Part shown: positions 1 through 10,127 of the stretch, one piece after another | Layout: each line of letters begins with the position of its first letter | Numbering within the stretch: the stretch's first letter is position 1 | Assembly: GCF_026262505.1 (NCBI RefSeq) | Contig: NC_067208.1 | Coordinates: 8,875,962-8,939,961, forward strand | DNA: 64,000 nt | Source: Trichomonas vaginalis G3 | Lineage: Eukaryota; Parabasalia; Trichomonadida; Trichomonadidae | Direction of reading: 5' to 3' | Translations under genes and position numbers: made by a program | Notes under the pieces: generated by a model | The model's database searches: none | What the model was told of the DNA's origin: nothing | Seen by the model: only the letters and a program-made list of their open reading frames with translations

Positions 1-1453
1 ACAAACAAAATTTGATAAAAGATACTCCGAAAAATGCACGGATAACAATGAAAAAGAACTCAACATATTGGATTCTTATCCGAATAAACCTAAAAATAAA
101 TAGAAAATACTGTGTAAATGTAGTCAAAAAAGGAATTATTAAATTAATAACAACAGGAATGATAATCATAACATAAAAATATCCTTTCCGTGTTGTACAG
201 TATATAGAAGCTATAGAAACAATACCTGTAAGAATAATTTGTTGAATAAAATAATATAATATTTTGTGATGTGAAATTGGTGAAATTGGGATGTTCAGAA
301 TGACATGGGATACAATAATAGCAACTTCGTCATGGTATTTGAACGTTGTTTTCGAATGAATAAAATAACAAATAATATATACAACAAAACATCGAATTAA
401 CTGAGCGAATGAGTCGAAAAGACCCACTACACCACATGAACCAAACAAATATCGGTTCACTGACTCAATAAACCATGTAATTGTCGATCCGATTGGAGGA
501 ATAACGAAAAAAAGCCAAACGGGGAGTAAATAAATACCGTACTTCCAAATTTCAATACCGTGGTCCTTGATTGTGTACCAATCTATCGTAATTTTGAAAA
601 TTTCAAGATGAATTGGTTCAAACCACTTTGGAAAGTACTCGAAAAGAAGAATGAAGCCACAAGCTATGATTAGAAAGAATGGACGGGTCATTCCGTTCGT
701 AGATTCTTCGTGAGTTAGAGAATAAGGTTCATCTTGTGGAGGCTGGAGAATTGAGTAGATTGAACCGCCTGAAATAATGCAATACCACCAGTAGACACCT
801 GCTGGTATATGATGAGAGGCGAAAGAAACGAGATATAACTGAAAAAAAGCTAAAATTGTCACAAAAAATATGTAAGTAAAGGTTTTTGGGAAAGGAAATA
901 CGATGGATAGTTGTTCGCGAGTGAAAGGAAACTTCTTAATCGTTCCAAAAAAACGAATATAACTTGTATTTTCTCCTTTCTCCTTTTTTTGAGATTGTTT
1001 TGGCTCCTCTTTGTGAGTATTCATGTATTCGATAAGAGTAAAGACTTCATCTGCTGAAAAACCTGATTGAATGAGTTCAAAAGCTGATTCACTGGCTCTT
1101 TGCTCATCAAACGGGTATGAATTTCTTAGTTTCCATAAGACATCACTGATGCCAGGTGGAGTTTCGATATCTGATATACTTTCTTCGGAATCTGTAGATA
1201 GTTCGAAAGAATTGTCAAAAATACGAGTTAAAATAGTTAGTGTTGCTGTAATAATTAGTATAACGAATGCTATAGATCCTGCAAAAATTAAATATTCCTT
1301 TTGTGTCCATGAATTTGGTTTAATAACAGCGTGAATACTTGTTAAAACGGCAAATGACGCAATTCTGATGATAGTAGGGATAATGCCACCAGAAACATTA
1401 AACCCAAAAAATGCTGTTCGGATACAATTTTGGGTAACTTCTTGGACATTCAT
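1..1453 (-). CDS. Pecanex-like multi-pass membrane protein, C-terminus beyond the window edge
   Basis: An open frame of 484 codons starts at the ATG at 1453, three codons after an in-frame stop, and runs off the left edge. The product begins MNVQEVTQNCIRTAFFGFNV and has several hydrophobic segments. The block GGSIYSILQPPQDEP followed by a membrane span, then PPIGSTITWFIESVNRYLFG, resembles the pecanex core (YSLLKSVQPD, then LPQ.NTF.MYLLEQID..FGG). Pecanex proteins are large ER or endomembrane proteins of poorly defined function. The family call rests on those remembered motifs. The membrane topology and the open frame are visible directly. I see no initiator motif near the start. Confidence 0.6.
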   Translation of the reverse strand, partial: MNVQEVTQNCIRTAFFGFNVSGGIIPTIIRIASFAVLTSIHAVIKPNSWTQKEYLIFAGSIAFVILIITATLTILTRIFDNSFELSTDSEESISDIETPPGISDVLWKLRNSYPFDEQRASESAFELIQSGFSADEVFTLIEYMNTHKEEPKQSQKKEKGENTSYIRFFGTIKKFPFTREQLSIVFPFPKTFTYIFFVTILAFFQLYLVSFASHHIPAGVYWWYCIISGGSIYSILQPPQDEPYSLTHEESTNGMTRPFFLIIACGFILLFEYFPKWFEPIHLEIFKITIDWYTIKDHGIEIWKYGIYLLPVWLFFVIPPIGSTITWFIESVNRYLFGSCGVVGLFDSFAQLIRCFVVYIICYFIHSKTTFKYHDEVAIIVSHVILNIPISPISHHKILYYFIQQIILTGIVSIASIYCTTRKGYFYVMIIIPVVINLIIPFLTTFTQYFLFIFRFIRIRIQYVEFFFIVIRAFFGVSFIKFCL

Positions 1454-1565
1454 AAAATTTTGTCATTTTTTTTTCCAATCTTCATGAAATATTTCAAATT
1501 CTTAGTAGATTTACTATATTTCTTCCTCAGTAGGGATAGTATGCTTATTTTGCCAAAGATGTTAT

Positions 1566-1584
1566 GCTTGCCCAAAGGGCAAGC
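1566..1584. repeat. Short GC-rich hairpin
   Basis: Perfect 8-bp stem GCTTGCCC / GGGCAAGC with an AAA loop, in an otherwise AT-rich spacer. It is followed by GTATGCATCCGAG, which loosely resembles the linkers between hairpins at 17.7-17.85 kb. It has the same short-loop, GC-stem style as the hairpins at 20,488, 24,441 and 51,914. Confidence 0.6.
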
Positions 1585-1720
1585 GTATGCATCCGAGGCC
1601 AGAAATTACAATATGATATCAAATTTGAAAATGTGGACTAAAGTATCATTGTAAGTTCTTTCGGACAAAAAGAAACATGATACGGTTTTGAAATTCTTAT
1701 GAATAAATGATCTCAGAGCT

Positions 1721-1812
1721 GCCTTAATATAAAAAAAATTTCAATATTTACGGTTTTAAAAGTCAGATGGGCGTAAGTGCAGCCTTAATATAAAAAAAAT
1801 TTCAATATTTAC
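1721..1812. repeat. Two 31-bp direct repeats, 61 bp apart
   Basis: Copies at 1721-1751 and 1782-1812 begin GCCTTAATAT and end CAATATTTAC, with an A8 run between. The rest of the 1454-2577 spacer is AT-rich, and I see no gene in it. Confidence 0.7.
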
Positions 1813-2577
1813 AATTTTTTAAACTTATGTGCTCAATTCTGACTTCTTGAAGAAGCAGGTTGAAATCAAACTACTAATTATATATCAAAAGTAAGAGCTA
1901 GTTCAGATTCCCTACTTTGTTCTGACGTTTCGTCTTTTTCTGTTCTAATAGATAATATGTATAAAATATACATGGGCACTATATTCAATATAAAACTGAA
2001 GAAGGACTGATAAAACTAGAGCGTCCAAAAATAAACATTGTTAACTTTTGGAAAACTTGAATAAATAAAAATGGAATCTATGTATCGAAAGGTATATCGT
2101 GCTATATATAGAGCATTATTATAGTATTTCAAAATAATTTCTAAAAATAAAAAGAAAGGATACATGAGAAAAATGCATGCATTTCAATGTTTATCATATA
2201 ATATTTATTTTTTATTAGCACCTTTAAACTGAGCAATTCCAACATTCTTTATCTTAAGCGATAGGTTTTTTGGACTAATAGTTTGAACTACCTCAGTAAA
2301 TTTTTAGCTAAGAAGCAAATCTACTGATTAGCAGCAAGCATTAAAATAGATCTGGTAAATTCGTCTTCGGTATCACAACGATTCATACATCCTCATATGA
2401 ACAAAAGTAAATTCATCTTCGATATCATGGAAAAATTTTGCGCTGTTGTCTTGAGCTCGGCAAGAGCGTTAGTCATAAGATTTCCTCTAGTCTATCAAAA
2501 GTTTTCTAACAGTCCTAAAAGGTTATTCGAATTTGATTTGAGACTACAATTCAAATTGAAATATTTTAATTTTTGAA

Positions 2578-4041
2578 ATGAAAAATATAAGTGTAAGTTC
2601 AACAGAATCAAATGCAAATTCATTCAATGGTATCGTCCCAGAATCAATTAAGAACGAATCGTTCAATCTAGAAGAGAATATCCAATCATTTAACGAAAAT
2701 TTAGAAAATCAAGATTATGATAAAGCAAGTAACATATTAATTGATATTGCCAAGTATATTTCTATAGCTCAGCATCCTGCACAAGACTTCATTAATAGCA
2801 AATTCGTAGATACACTGATAAATATTTTAATTACACCGTATCCAAGAGCAGGAAAATTCAAAATGTTCACCATACACAAATCATCATTCAATATATTAAT
2901 CAAATTACTTACGAAATCTAAAGAATTAGCAACCTACTTAGTAGAAAATTCGATATTTAATGTTATGTCACCATTTCTTATCAATGACGATGATAACTTT
3001 ACATTATATCTCACATTGAATCTATTTTCGTCTATAATGGCCTATGACGACCAATACTTAGAAAGTTTTTTAAATTCTAACATCCTTTCTCAACTTTTTG
3101 AGATCATAACCGGATTTATCAAGAAAGATTCATCATCAGTTGCCAAATTTGAAAACAATATTTTACAATTTTTCTCAAAACTCATTTCATTTCCGAAATT
3201 TAACGATGAAACCATGGTTTCGTCCATATTAAACTGTTTTACTCGCATTATACAACATATTCAACCAGATATTACTACGGATTACGATGAAAAACTTTAC
3301 AAATCCGGATATGATCCAGTTTTAACATATTTCAAAGATATTTTCATAACATCATCAACCGCATTGAGATCATTATCATACAACAACATTCTATTTGTAA
3401 TAAATTCACCAGAATTACTAAATTTAATAAATAATTCACTTTACAACATTTACATGAACAAAACATGGAAGATCATCCTTGAAATGGATATAGCCATACT
3501 AGAAAATGCATCAGAATACACTGAATTCGTTCAAAATTTCATTGAATCTTTTAATATTGAAATTTTAATTCAAAACCTTCTTAAAAAGCCACAACAAGAA
3601 TATTCAGTAGGAATCATGAATCTCTTATGCATTTTTATCAATCAAAATGAATCTTTTATCAATAATATTCCAATTGAGAATTTATTTACAAGAATTCTCA
3701 AAAAATCAAATAAATTACCATTCCATAACTTACAATCATTCGTCAAACTATGTCTTGTTATCATTAACAGCAATTTTGACGGAATTATTCCTTTATTATT
3801 CCAAAATGAACTGATTTCTCAATTTCCTAATGTTATATTAGAATCCCCAGTTGATTTACAAGCTCTCTCCATCACTGCGTTCCAGAATTACTTAATAAAA
3901 CTAAGATCTCAAGGAAATTCTTTTGATGACTTTGTAAACTTCTTAAATGGAGAGTATAAAGACTTCCTTGTCCAATGCTGCGAATCTTCTCAAGATATTG
4001 CAGATTTGGCAACTCAATTTTTAGAAATTCTTGAAGAATAA
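2578..4041 (+). CDS. Armadillo/HEAT-like helical protein, unrecognised family
   Basis: This 487-residue product starts at an ATG and ends at TAA followed by an A/T-rich tail. Residues from about 50 onwards are a succession of amphipathic helices rich in Leu, Ile, Asn and Phe. Examples are FVDTLINILITP and FNVMSPFLINDDDNFTLYLTLN. This pattern is typical of ARM/HEAT alpha-solenoids used as scaffolds. There is no signal peptide, membrane segment or catalytic motif. The N-terminal 40 residues are Ser/Asn/Glu-rich and probably disordered. I cannot name the orthologue. It may belong to the same broad class of helical regulators as the SAPS-like protein at 42-43.9 kb. Confidence 0.75.
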   Translation: MKNISVSSTESNANSFNGIVPESIKNESFNLEENIQSFNENLENQDYDKASNILIDIAKYISIAQHPAQDFINSKFVDTLINILITPYPRAGKFKMFTIHKSSFNILIKLLTKSKELATYLVENSIFNVMSPFLINDDDNFTLYLTLNLFSSIMAYDDQYLESFLNSNILSQLFEIITGFIKKDSSSVAKFENNILQFFSKLISFPKFNDETMVSSILNCFTRIIQHIQPDITTDYDEKLYKSGYDPVLTYFKDIFITSSTALRSLSYNNILFVINSPELLNLINNSLYNIYMNKTWKIILEMDIAILENASEYTEFVQNFIESFNIEILIQNLLKKPQQEYSVGIMNLLCIFINQNESFINNIPIENLFTRILKKSNKLPFHNLQSFVKLCLVIINSNFDGIIPLLFQNELISQFPNVILESPVDLQALSITAFQNYLIKLRSQGNSFDDFVNFLNGEYKDFLVQCCESSQDIADLATQFLEILEE

Positions 4042-4407
4042 AAAAAATTTAAAATTTTTATAAAAACTTTATGAGATTGATATTAAAATTTAAGATCAAA
4101 TATGTTTCCTGTTAGAAATGATCTTGAAAAAGTCTTTATCTTATGAAATAATTATTAATTTACAACATCACGCCAAATCAGGATCTCACCCCAAAACTGT
4201 CCTCCTACCTTTATAGTTACCTCAAAATTTCACGATAAAATTGGATATTTTTCCAGATATCAAATTTGAATGAGAAAAAATAGTTATCTAAAGAAATTCA
4301 AACAGTTAGTTCGACCAAATGTTGTAAAAATTTTATTTAAAATAAACATCTTTATAAATATTACAATAAATCTATATAATAAATGGGTAAATTATTAAAC
4401 TAAGAAC

Positions 4408-4956
4408 TCATATACCTAATTTGTAAGCTGTGTTCTTTATCAATTGAGGTGGTCTTGTTAATGAATTGGCGTATTCTTCTTTGGCTCTTTGAACGTACCA
4501 AGAATCATCAGAACCAGATTCCTGGAACCGAGAAACAGCCATTCCCATTTGCCAATTGTTAAATCTTGAATTTGCTTCTTTAGCAAATTCTTCTGCTTTG
4601 TAATCGAGTTTAAACTGGAATGCTTGGTTACGGCGAGATGACTTTTTGCGTTTTTCGTTTTCCATTTGAGCTTGAAGTGGTAATACTTTCCAATTTTTAA
4701 GAACATCACGAGAATTGAGAATTTCTGCATTTCTTGCACCTATTTGCTTTGAAAAATCTTTACCAAACTTAGCAAACATGGCTTCGGCTTTTTCTAGATT
4801 CTTTTTTTGAACCATATTCATAACTACTGTTTCTCTCTCTTCTAAGTACTTATTATATTCAAGTTCCGTCTCAAAATCCTCAGTTACTAGACAGTATTGT
4901 TCAAATACTCGACGATGTGTAGCATTTTCTTGTTTATTCAGAACTTGAGTTTTCAT
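4408..4956 (-). CDS. MAT1/Tfb3-like CDK-activating-kinase assembly factor lacking the RING finger
   Basis: 182 residues. The segment VTEDFETELEYNKYLEERE, then a helix with VVMNMVQ and KFGKDFSKQIGARNAEI, matches the central region of MAT1 (EDF..L.EYN.(F/Y)LEE.E..V.NL followed by K.N...I..N). MAT1 bridges CDK7 and cyclin H and links them to TFIIH. The usual N-terminal C3HC4 RING is absent: the MAT1-like part starts about 15 residues from the ATG, and the same frame carries a stop upstream. A TCATTC initiator lies 8 bases before the ATG, which supports this start. The basic middle (KRKKSSRRNQ) and C-terminal helices are less conserved. It could be a divergent full-length form or a paralogue. Confidence 0.6.
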   Translation of the reverse strand: MKTQVLNKQENATHRRVFEQYCLVTEDFETELEYNKYLEERETVVMNMVQKKNLEKAEAMFAKFGKDFSKQIGARNAEILNSRDVLKNWKVLPLQAQMENEKRKKSSRRNQAFQFKLDYKAEEFAKEANSRFNNWQMGMAVSRFQESGSDDSWYVQRAKEEYANSLTRPPQLIKNTAYKLGI

Positions 4957-5128
4957 TCGAATGACATGTGATATGAAAAAATTAGATTATGAATAATTCT
5001 ATAGGATTTATAAAATATAGGTAGCATGCGTAATTAAAATCTTAAAGAAACAAGTGATGTTTTAAAAAGGGAGAGGAAATTATAGTTATATTTATTATGG
5101 ATCTGAAATTTTTAAAGGAAAATGTAAA

Positions 5129-5200
5129 GGTTCCATAGTGTAATGGCTATCACTGGGGACTCTGAATCCCTAAATCCAGGTTCGATTCCTGGTGGAACCA
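5129..5200 (+). tRNA. tRNA-Gln (anticodon CTG)
   Basis: A full cloverleaf is visible. The acceptor stem is GGTTCCA / TGGAACC with discriminator A at 5200. The D arm contains AGTGTAATGGCTATCACT. The anticodon stem is GGGGA / TCCCT with loop CTCTGAA, giving anticodon CTG (decodes CAG). The T arm is CCAGG-TTCGATT-CCTGG. A T-rich tract follows directly and fits RNA polymerase III termination. There is no intron. Confidence 0.95.
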
Positions 5201-5234
5201 AAATTTTTCTTTTTTACTTTTGGGTATCAATTAA

Positions 5235-5753
5235 GGGTGGCTTCCGACCAAATTGTCACTTTTTAGCCCAAGTGAGAAAATTTCGTAATTTATAACCAAG
5301 TTTTTTAAAATCTATATTTAATAAAGATTCTATTTTTCTTATTAAATTTCAAAAATGAGGGGGTTCGGAATCGTCCACAAATTGCCGAAAGGGTTTTTGC
5401 CAGTTTTGAATCCGCTTATTTTTATCGACCAAAATTATAATAAATATAATTTTCGATAAGTATTCTACCCAAATGATTCTTCAAAAAATTATTTTTCGGA
5501 TTTTATTCCGTAAAAAAACGTTACAGAAAACGCCTATAAAATTTCGAATTTTCCCTAAAAAATTCAGTGCAGGTCGATTTAAGAGATTTTTCAAAAATAA
5601 TCATATCAGTAGATAGGGTATAATATAGAGGAGCTTTATGAATAACTCAAAATCCGGGAAACTCAATATTCAACGAGAAAAACGCTTAACGAATCTCACT
5701 TTTGGTGTAAACATCACAAAAAATTGAGAGAGCTTTCTGGTCGGAAGCCTCCC
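5235..5753. mobile_element. Non-autonomous TTAA-flanked DNA element (MITE)
   Basis: 519 bp bounded by TTAA at 5231-5234 and 5754-5757. The termini are inverted: GGGTGGCTTCCGACCA at the left against GGGAGGCTTCCGACCA read inward from the right, 15 of 16 matching. There is no coding capacity. TTAA target duplications are typical of the piggyBac and Kolobok superfamilies, and I cannot decide between them. It lies 30 bp downstream of the tRNA-Gln gene. Confidence 0.7.
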
Positions 5754-6043
5754 TTAAGGCTTCTAAGTATCTGATTTTTAAATGAGAGTTAACGTGTTTG
5801 AACTAATTATATATAAATTTTCCTCAGAGCATGAATAATTCTTGAAATTTCCCTTTATCAATTTTTTTCTGAGAAATAATCGCGAACTCTTTCAAATTTA
5901 TTTTAATCAGAAATTCATCCACATACTTTGACAATAGAATTTATGTTGTAAATCAAAAATTGAATTGAAATTAAGGTTTGTATAAAATCGATCATAACCT
6001 TTTGTGAGTGAGCTAAAATCTACTCACAGACTTTATCTATTAC

Positions 6044-6094
6044 TGGATTTCAAAGAGGCATGATGCCTTAGCCAGGCATCATGTATGAAATCCA
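6044..6094. repeat. Compound hairpin upstream of the BspA-like gene
   Basis: Inner stem CATGATGCCT / AGGCATCATG (10 bp, loop TAGCC) is nested in an outer stem TGGATTTCA / TGAAATCCA (9 bp), with short unpaired linkers between. It ends about 80 bp before the BspA-like ATG. Role unknown. Confidence 0.65.
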
Positions 6095-6173
6095 AGATCG
6101 ATGCTTAAATTTCCATGGAAATCTGATTTTCACTTCATTGAGATCTTATATCTAAAAATATTTCATATTTTAA

Positions 6174-6840
6174 ATGTCTACTCTCTTTATACATGATTCA
6201 ATACGCTATTACGTTTTCTCAAATTTCGTTAAAATTGGTTATGACGAGTATAATTATTCAGGAGAACCAACAGCTGCGCTTAGTAAAACAGCTGTAAGTG
6301 GCCACTTAATAATAGAGAGATACTTTAATGGACTTCCAATAACAAATTTATCTCAAGATGGATTTTACAGATGCTATCTACTCACAAGATTAACAATCAA
6401 AGCAAATATAAAAGTTATCCCCGCTGGATGCTTTGCTGATTGTTATTCTTTGACTCACATCGACATACCACCTTCAGTAGAAATAATTGAAAAAAGAGGA
6501 TTGATGTTTTGGAATATCACAGGCGCATTGATTAATGAAAGTTTACATTTTACGAATTCTACATCAACAGTCATTTTTCAACATGGATCTAAATTACATA
6601 CATTAGAACCAGAAATTTTTGGATATATCGAAAAAAATAATTCTAATTTTTGAAACTCCTGTAGTGTGCGAAGTTAATAGTTCAGTTCTTCCCGAAACCA
6701 AAGAAGTTCTAATTTATTCAATTTATCCAATGAGTTTTGGTAAATATAAAGTATTATATAGAAATTGTACATGTGCATGCTTACCATATTCAAGATCTTT
6801 TAATACAATGTACTTAGGATTAGTTGTCTTATTTTCATAA
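6174..6840 (+). pseudogene. BspA-like leucine-rich-repeat protein, frameshifted
   Basis: The first frame (6174-6653, 159 residues) starts at ATG with a TCATAT initiator 12 bases upstream. It shows BspA/LRR_5-type repeats such as YLLTRLTIKANIKVIPAGCF and CYSLTHIDIPPSVEIIE. It ends just after an A-rich run near 6630-6640. A frame shifted by one base continues to 6840 with related text (CEVNSSVLPETKEVLIYS and a hydrophobic end). The simplest reading is a one-base frameshift in a gene of about 220 codons. BspA-like proteins form a very large surface and secreted family in trichomonads. It could also be a genuine 159-residue protein. Confidence 0.7.
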
Positions 6841-7186
6841 CAAAAAAAAATTGAGCGACTATGCGCTGTTATATCAAAAATATTGCATTAAATGATGACG
6901 AAAAACAACTTGAGAAGCATTAAACATATTATAGGATTGTTGTCATAAAGAATTTGAGATTACAATTAAGAATCGAAATTTTAAGAATTAATATCTATCT
7001 CGATTCATCTTTCATAAAAAATCTTACTCTGATTTGTGGCCTTTTCTATTTGAATATCAAATATTTAGAGAGTGAACACTGAACAATACCATTCCGCGAA
7101 TCGATGAAAAAATGACAAACTATTGTCGTATGAGTTGGCCAATTACAAACAAAGTTACGTGTTTAATAACAAACAAATATACAAAT

Positions 7187-8485
7187 TTATTTGACATAAT
7201 CAATAAAAGTTTTGTTTGGAATTGCAGATGGAAAATGACCTTTTTCTAAGTAAAAGAGACCTGATTTGATAGCACGAATTGAAATATCAATGTCACATGA
7301 GAATGGACCTGTCAAAGGAACAACTCTGTGATTGAAAACAACAAGTGCGATGTCACACGACAAAATTGTTTCCCATGCTGCAAAGTCCATCATGATGATG
7401 CTGCAGCAAACAAAAACTGTTCTTGGTCTCATGAAAATACATTTATGGCAATTACTTCCTGATGTAGTGAACAAGAACTTAATAGTGGAGAAAAACCTTG
7501 CATATGATGAAATAGAGCCAGTTTGATCATATAAAAAAAGAAATTTGACTGTTGGAAATTTTAGTTTTATCATGTTTGTGAGTTCATCGAAGTTTTCAAG
7601 GCTTCTGTCTGTATTATGTGCCCTGTTCAATATTACATACTGAGATGGAACAATGTTGAACAATTTAAAATGATTCGTCAGTTTATCATGCAAAATCTGA
7701 ACAGGAACTCCGAAATGCATGTTATGTGGACGACCTTCAATGCAAACAGCCAATCGTTTAGCAAAAACCCATTCATCAAATCCAACAAAAAAGTACTGTC
7801 GAACATCAAGACATTCTAAGAATTCTCTTGCATAACTTCCACATCGGTGACTAAGGACAACAACACAATCGCGTAAATAATCATTTGGAAGAAGAACTAA
7901 TGGACATAAGTAATCATTGATGAAATGTCCGAAATTACCCATGTTGCCGTGACCAAATACGCATGCTTTGTCACACTCTAAAACAACACTCCCATTACAA
8001 AACATTCTGATCCATTGAGGACCTGAATCATATGGTGGGCGAATAACTGTGTTACCAATGGCAAATTCGCCAAAACTGGTAGCATATGCATCTTTGTAGA
8101 TTGCGATTTTTCCATGGAAATTGTTAAGTAAATCAATAAAACTCTTATCTGGATATTTAGGGACGAGATCGATTCGATTAAAGTAATCTGAGTTATTTAT
8201 ATACTCTGTGTTCTTAAGAAAACCGTATAATAGACCTGTTCTTGGTTTTTCGAAAGTCAAATTAAATGAAATAATTCGATCAATGAATTCAAATGCAGTG
8301 GATTCAATAATATTCTCGATAACAACAGATTTGTTTGTATTTACTTTGTTTAATTCGTGAATACTAGGATAAACGTCGAAAAAATAATTGAAATCTTTGT
8401 TTTCTATGAATGAAAACTGCATTTGTATGCATATCATGAGTAATAATAAAAATGTGGATGGATTATAAAAACATTGATCTGACAT
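7187..8485 (-). CDS. GT61-type glycosyltransferase, type II membrane protein
   Basis: 432 residues from the ATG at 8485. The frame is open a little further upstream but without another ATG. A hydrophobic span near the N-terminus (STFLLLLMICIQMQF) suggests a signal anchor. The core has NMGNFGHFINDYLCPLVLLP, then YVILNRAHNTDRSLENFDEL, then FFSTIKFLFTTSGSNCHKCIFM. These match the order of GT61/DUF563 motifs (N.GH...D.LP, (S/N)R....R...N..EL, and the A..(V/I)...G.(S/G).(L/M)N region). GT61 enzymes transfer xylose, arabinose or GlcNAc in the secretory pathway. Donor and acceptor cannot be inferred here. Confidence 0.7.
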   Translation of the reverse strand: MSDQCFYNPSTFLLLLMICIQMQFSFIENKDFNYFFDVYPSIHELNKVNTNKSVVIENIIESTAFEFIDRIISFNLTFEKPRTGLLYGFLKNTEYINNSDYFNRIDLVPKYPDKSFIDLLNNFHGKIAIYKDAYATSFGEFAIGNTVIRPPYDSGPQWIRMFCNGSVVLECDKACVFGHGNMGNFGHFINDYLCPLVLLPNDYLRDCVVVLSHRCGSYAREFLECLDVRQYFFVGFDEWVFAKRLAVCIEGRPHNMHFGVPVQILHDKLTNHFKLFNIVPSQYVILNRAHNTDRSLENFDELTNMIKLKFPTVKFLFLYDQTGSISSYARFFSTIKFLFTTSGSNCHKCIFMRPRTVFVCCSIIMMDFAAWETILSCDIALVVFNHRVVPLTGPFSCDIDISIRAIKSGLFYLEKGHFPSAIPNKTFIDYVK

Positions 8486-8847
8486 GGGAAAAATTATTGA
8501 CCTTCGAATAAATAACGACAAAAAAAAAATTAAAGATATGAGCTTGAATTAGCCTTATAGTACTCTTGTAATTGATTGAATAGGGAAGAATTCTTCAGAA
8601 GCCTCTCTTGCAATGATACTCTTCTCATATGGATTTTAACCTGGTGAATATAAATTCCGAAATGAGGAAGAAAAATTGAATCGAAAAAGGGAAGTAATTT
8701 TTTTTTTACTTCAATGAAAATAAAAATCAAGTCAAATTGATTACAAAAAGTCATTCAACTTAGGTTGAGTATTAAAATAAGTATTATTACCATGATTGGA
8801 TACATGCAAATGATATTCCAACAAGAAAATTCAAAATTCAAATTTAT

Positions 8848-9867
8848 ATGCAACTTGAAAGAAGCTTTTCCGATTATTACGGAAACTTACAGTTTGAAGA
8901 AAAAACAAAAAATGAAACCATTTCATCGACTGGTAATTTTTACATTCATAATTCAATATTTTCTTTCCATCAAAAACGAGCAATTTACCTTAATTCCAAT
9001 AGCAAAGTATTACTTGAAACATGCACATTTTACAACAACAGCTCAAAAGGTTATGGTGGATCTTTCTATATCGCATATTCTGACTGTGTTTTAGTTCATA
9101 TTTGCTGTTCACATTCTTCTTCAACTGATCTTGGATGCGGATATTGTATAGATTTTGCTAGTTCTAAGAAAAATTATGCTTTTGAATCATCAGTTTCATC
9201 ATGCAGTGGATATGGAGGTGCATTTTCTCATTATCAAGGATATATCCAAGTAAGTAATATGAATACATCGAATCACGAAATTACTTATGATGCTGCATAT
9301 CTTATTCAATTTCCAACAGGAACAGGAATTCTTAATCTCACAACAGCATTCAATACATCATCTAAAGAAGAAGCAGGAATGTTTAATAATGATGGAACAT
9401 TTAAAATTACAAAATGCAATTATTTAAGTAATACATATACAGGAAGTGATAATGGAATAATAATATGTGATTATGGTACTTGTACATTTTTCGATTGCAG
9501 TTTTATGAATAATAAAGGAAATAAATTCTTTTATGGAAATCCAAATATTAATCATTGTTATTTTAAAGATAATGAAGTAAGTGATTATCCAAACAATATT
9601 GATTCAGTTGATCCATTAGATTCATTTATTTCTCATTATACAACAGATAAATGTTATGATACATATTATTTTTATTATAGAAATGATAATATCAATCTTC
9701 CAAATTTTGAAGTTAATGTAATCAGATCATACAAAAGATATGATAATGAAAATGAAAATGAAGAAGAAGGTAACGAAAATGAAATTAATAACATCCAAAA
9801 CATTGCATTAAATGTTTATAAAACATCATTTGCTGAAGTATTAAACTTACCTTCATTATTTTCATAA
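8848..9867 (+). CDS. Parallel beta-helix family protein (copy A), start uncertain
   Basis: About 339 residues, rich in Ser, Asn, Tyr and Cys, with repeated beta-strand/turn units such as CTFYNNSSKGYGGSFYIAYS and CNYLSNTYTG. This resembles right-handed beta-helix or Pmp-like surface proteins. No transmembrane segment is seen. The C-terminal tail is acidic (NENENEEEGNENEIN). A close paralogue lies at 44.1-45.2 kb, and flanking DNA on both sides is also similar. The ATG at 8848 is TTG in that paralogue. The same frame is open and conserved upstream to 8776 (NKYY.HDWIHAN), so the true start is not settled. Confidence 0.6.
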   Translation: MQLERSFSDYYGNLQFEEKTKNETISSTGNFYIHNSIFSFHQKRAIYLNSNSKVLLETCTFYNNSSKGYGGSFYIAYSDCVLVHICCSHSSSTDLGCGYCIDFASSKKNYAFESSVSSCSGYGGAFSHYQGYIQVSNMNTSNHEITYDAAYLIQFPTGTGILNLTTAFNTSSKEEAGMFNNDGTFKITKCNYLSNTYTGSDNGIIICDYGTCTFFDCSFMNNKGNKFFYGNPNINHCYFKDNEVSDYPNNIDSVDPLDSFISHYTTDKCYDTYYFYYRNDNINLPNFEVNVIRSYKRYDNENENEEEGNENEINNIQNIALNVYKTSFAEVLNLPSLFS

Positions 9868-10127
9868 AAATTAATTATATACACAAAAGTTTTTTATAAT
9901 TAATTATTATTACTATTTCATGTTGAACAAAATCGAATTTTTGAGAGTTGATGCCTTCCCAGATTCATCTTTTACATATAATAACATCCTCAGTTCTCCA
10001 GATGCGGGGAACCATTGAAATGGGAAGGCATTTTCAATTTCCTTATCGTACCTCATTTTTTTGCAAGCTTATAGTTTATATAAAACAAACATTTATTAGA
10101 ATAAAAATAAAAAATAAAATAAAAATA

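Noticed and set aside
1071-1654. Short plus-strand frames over the left-edge gene
   Set aside because: They lie antisense to the long conserved pecanex-like frame and show no motif of their own.
6005-6027. GTGAG...CTCAC inverted repeat as a terminator
   Set aside because: Five-base arms with a long loop in AT-rich DNA are expected by chance.
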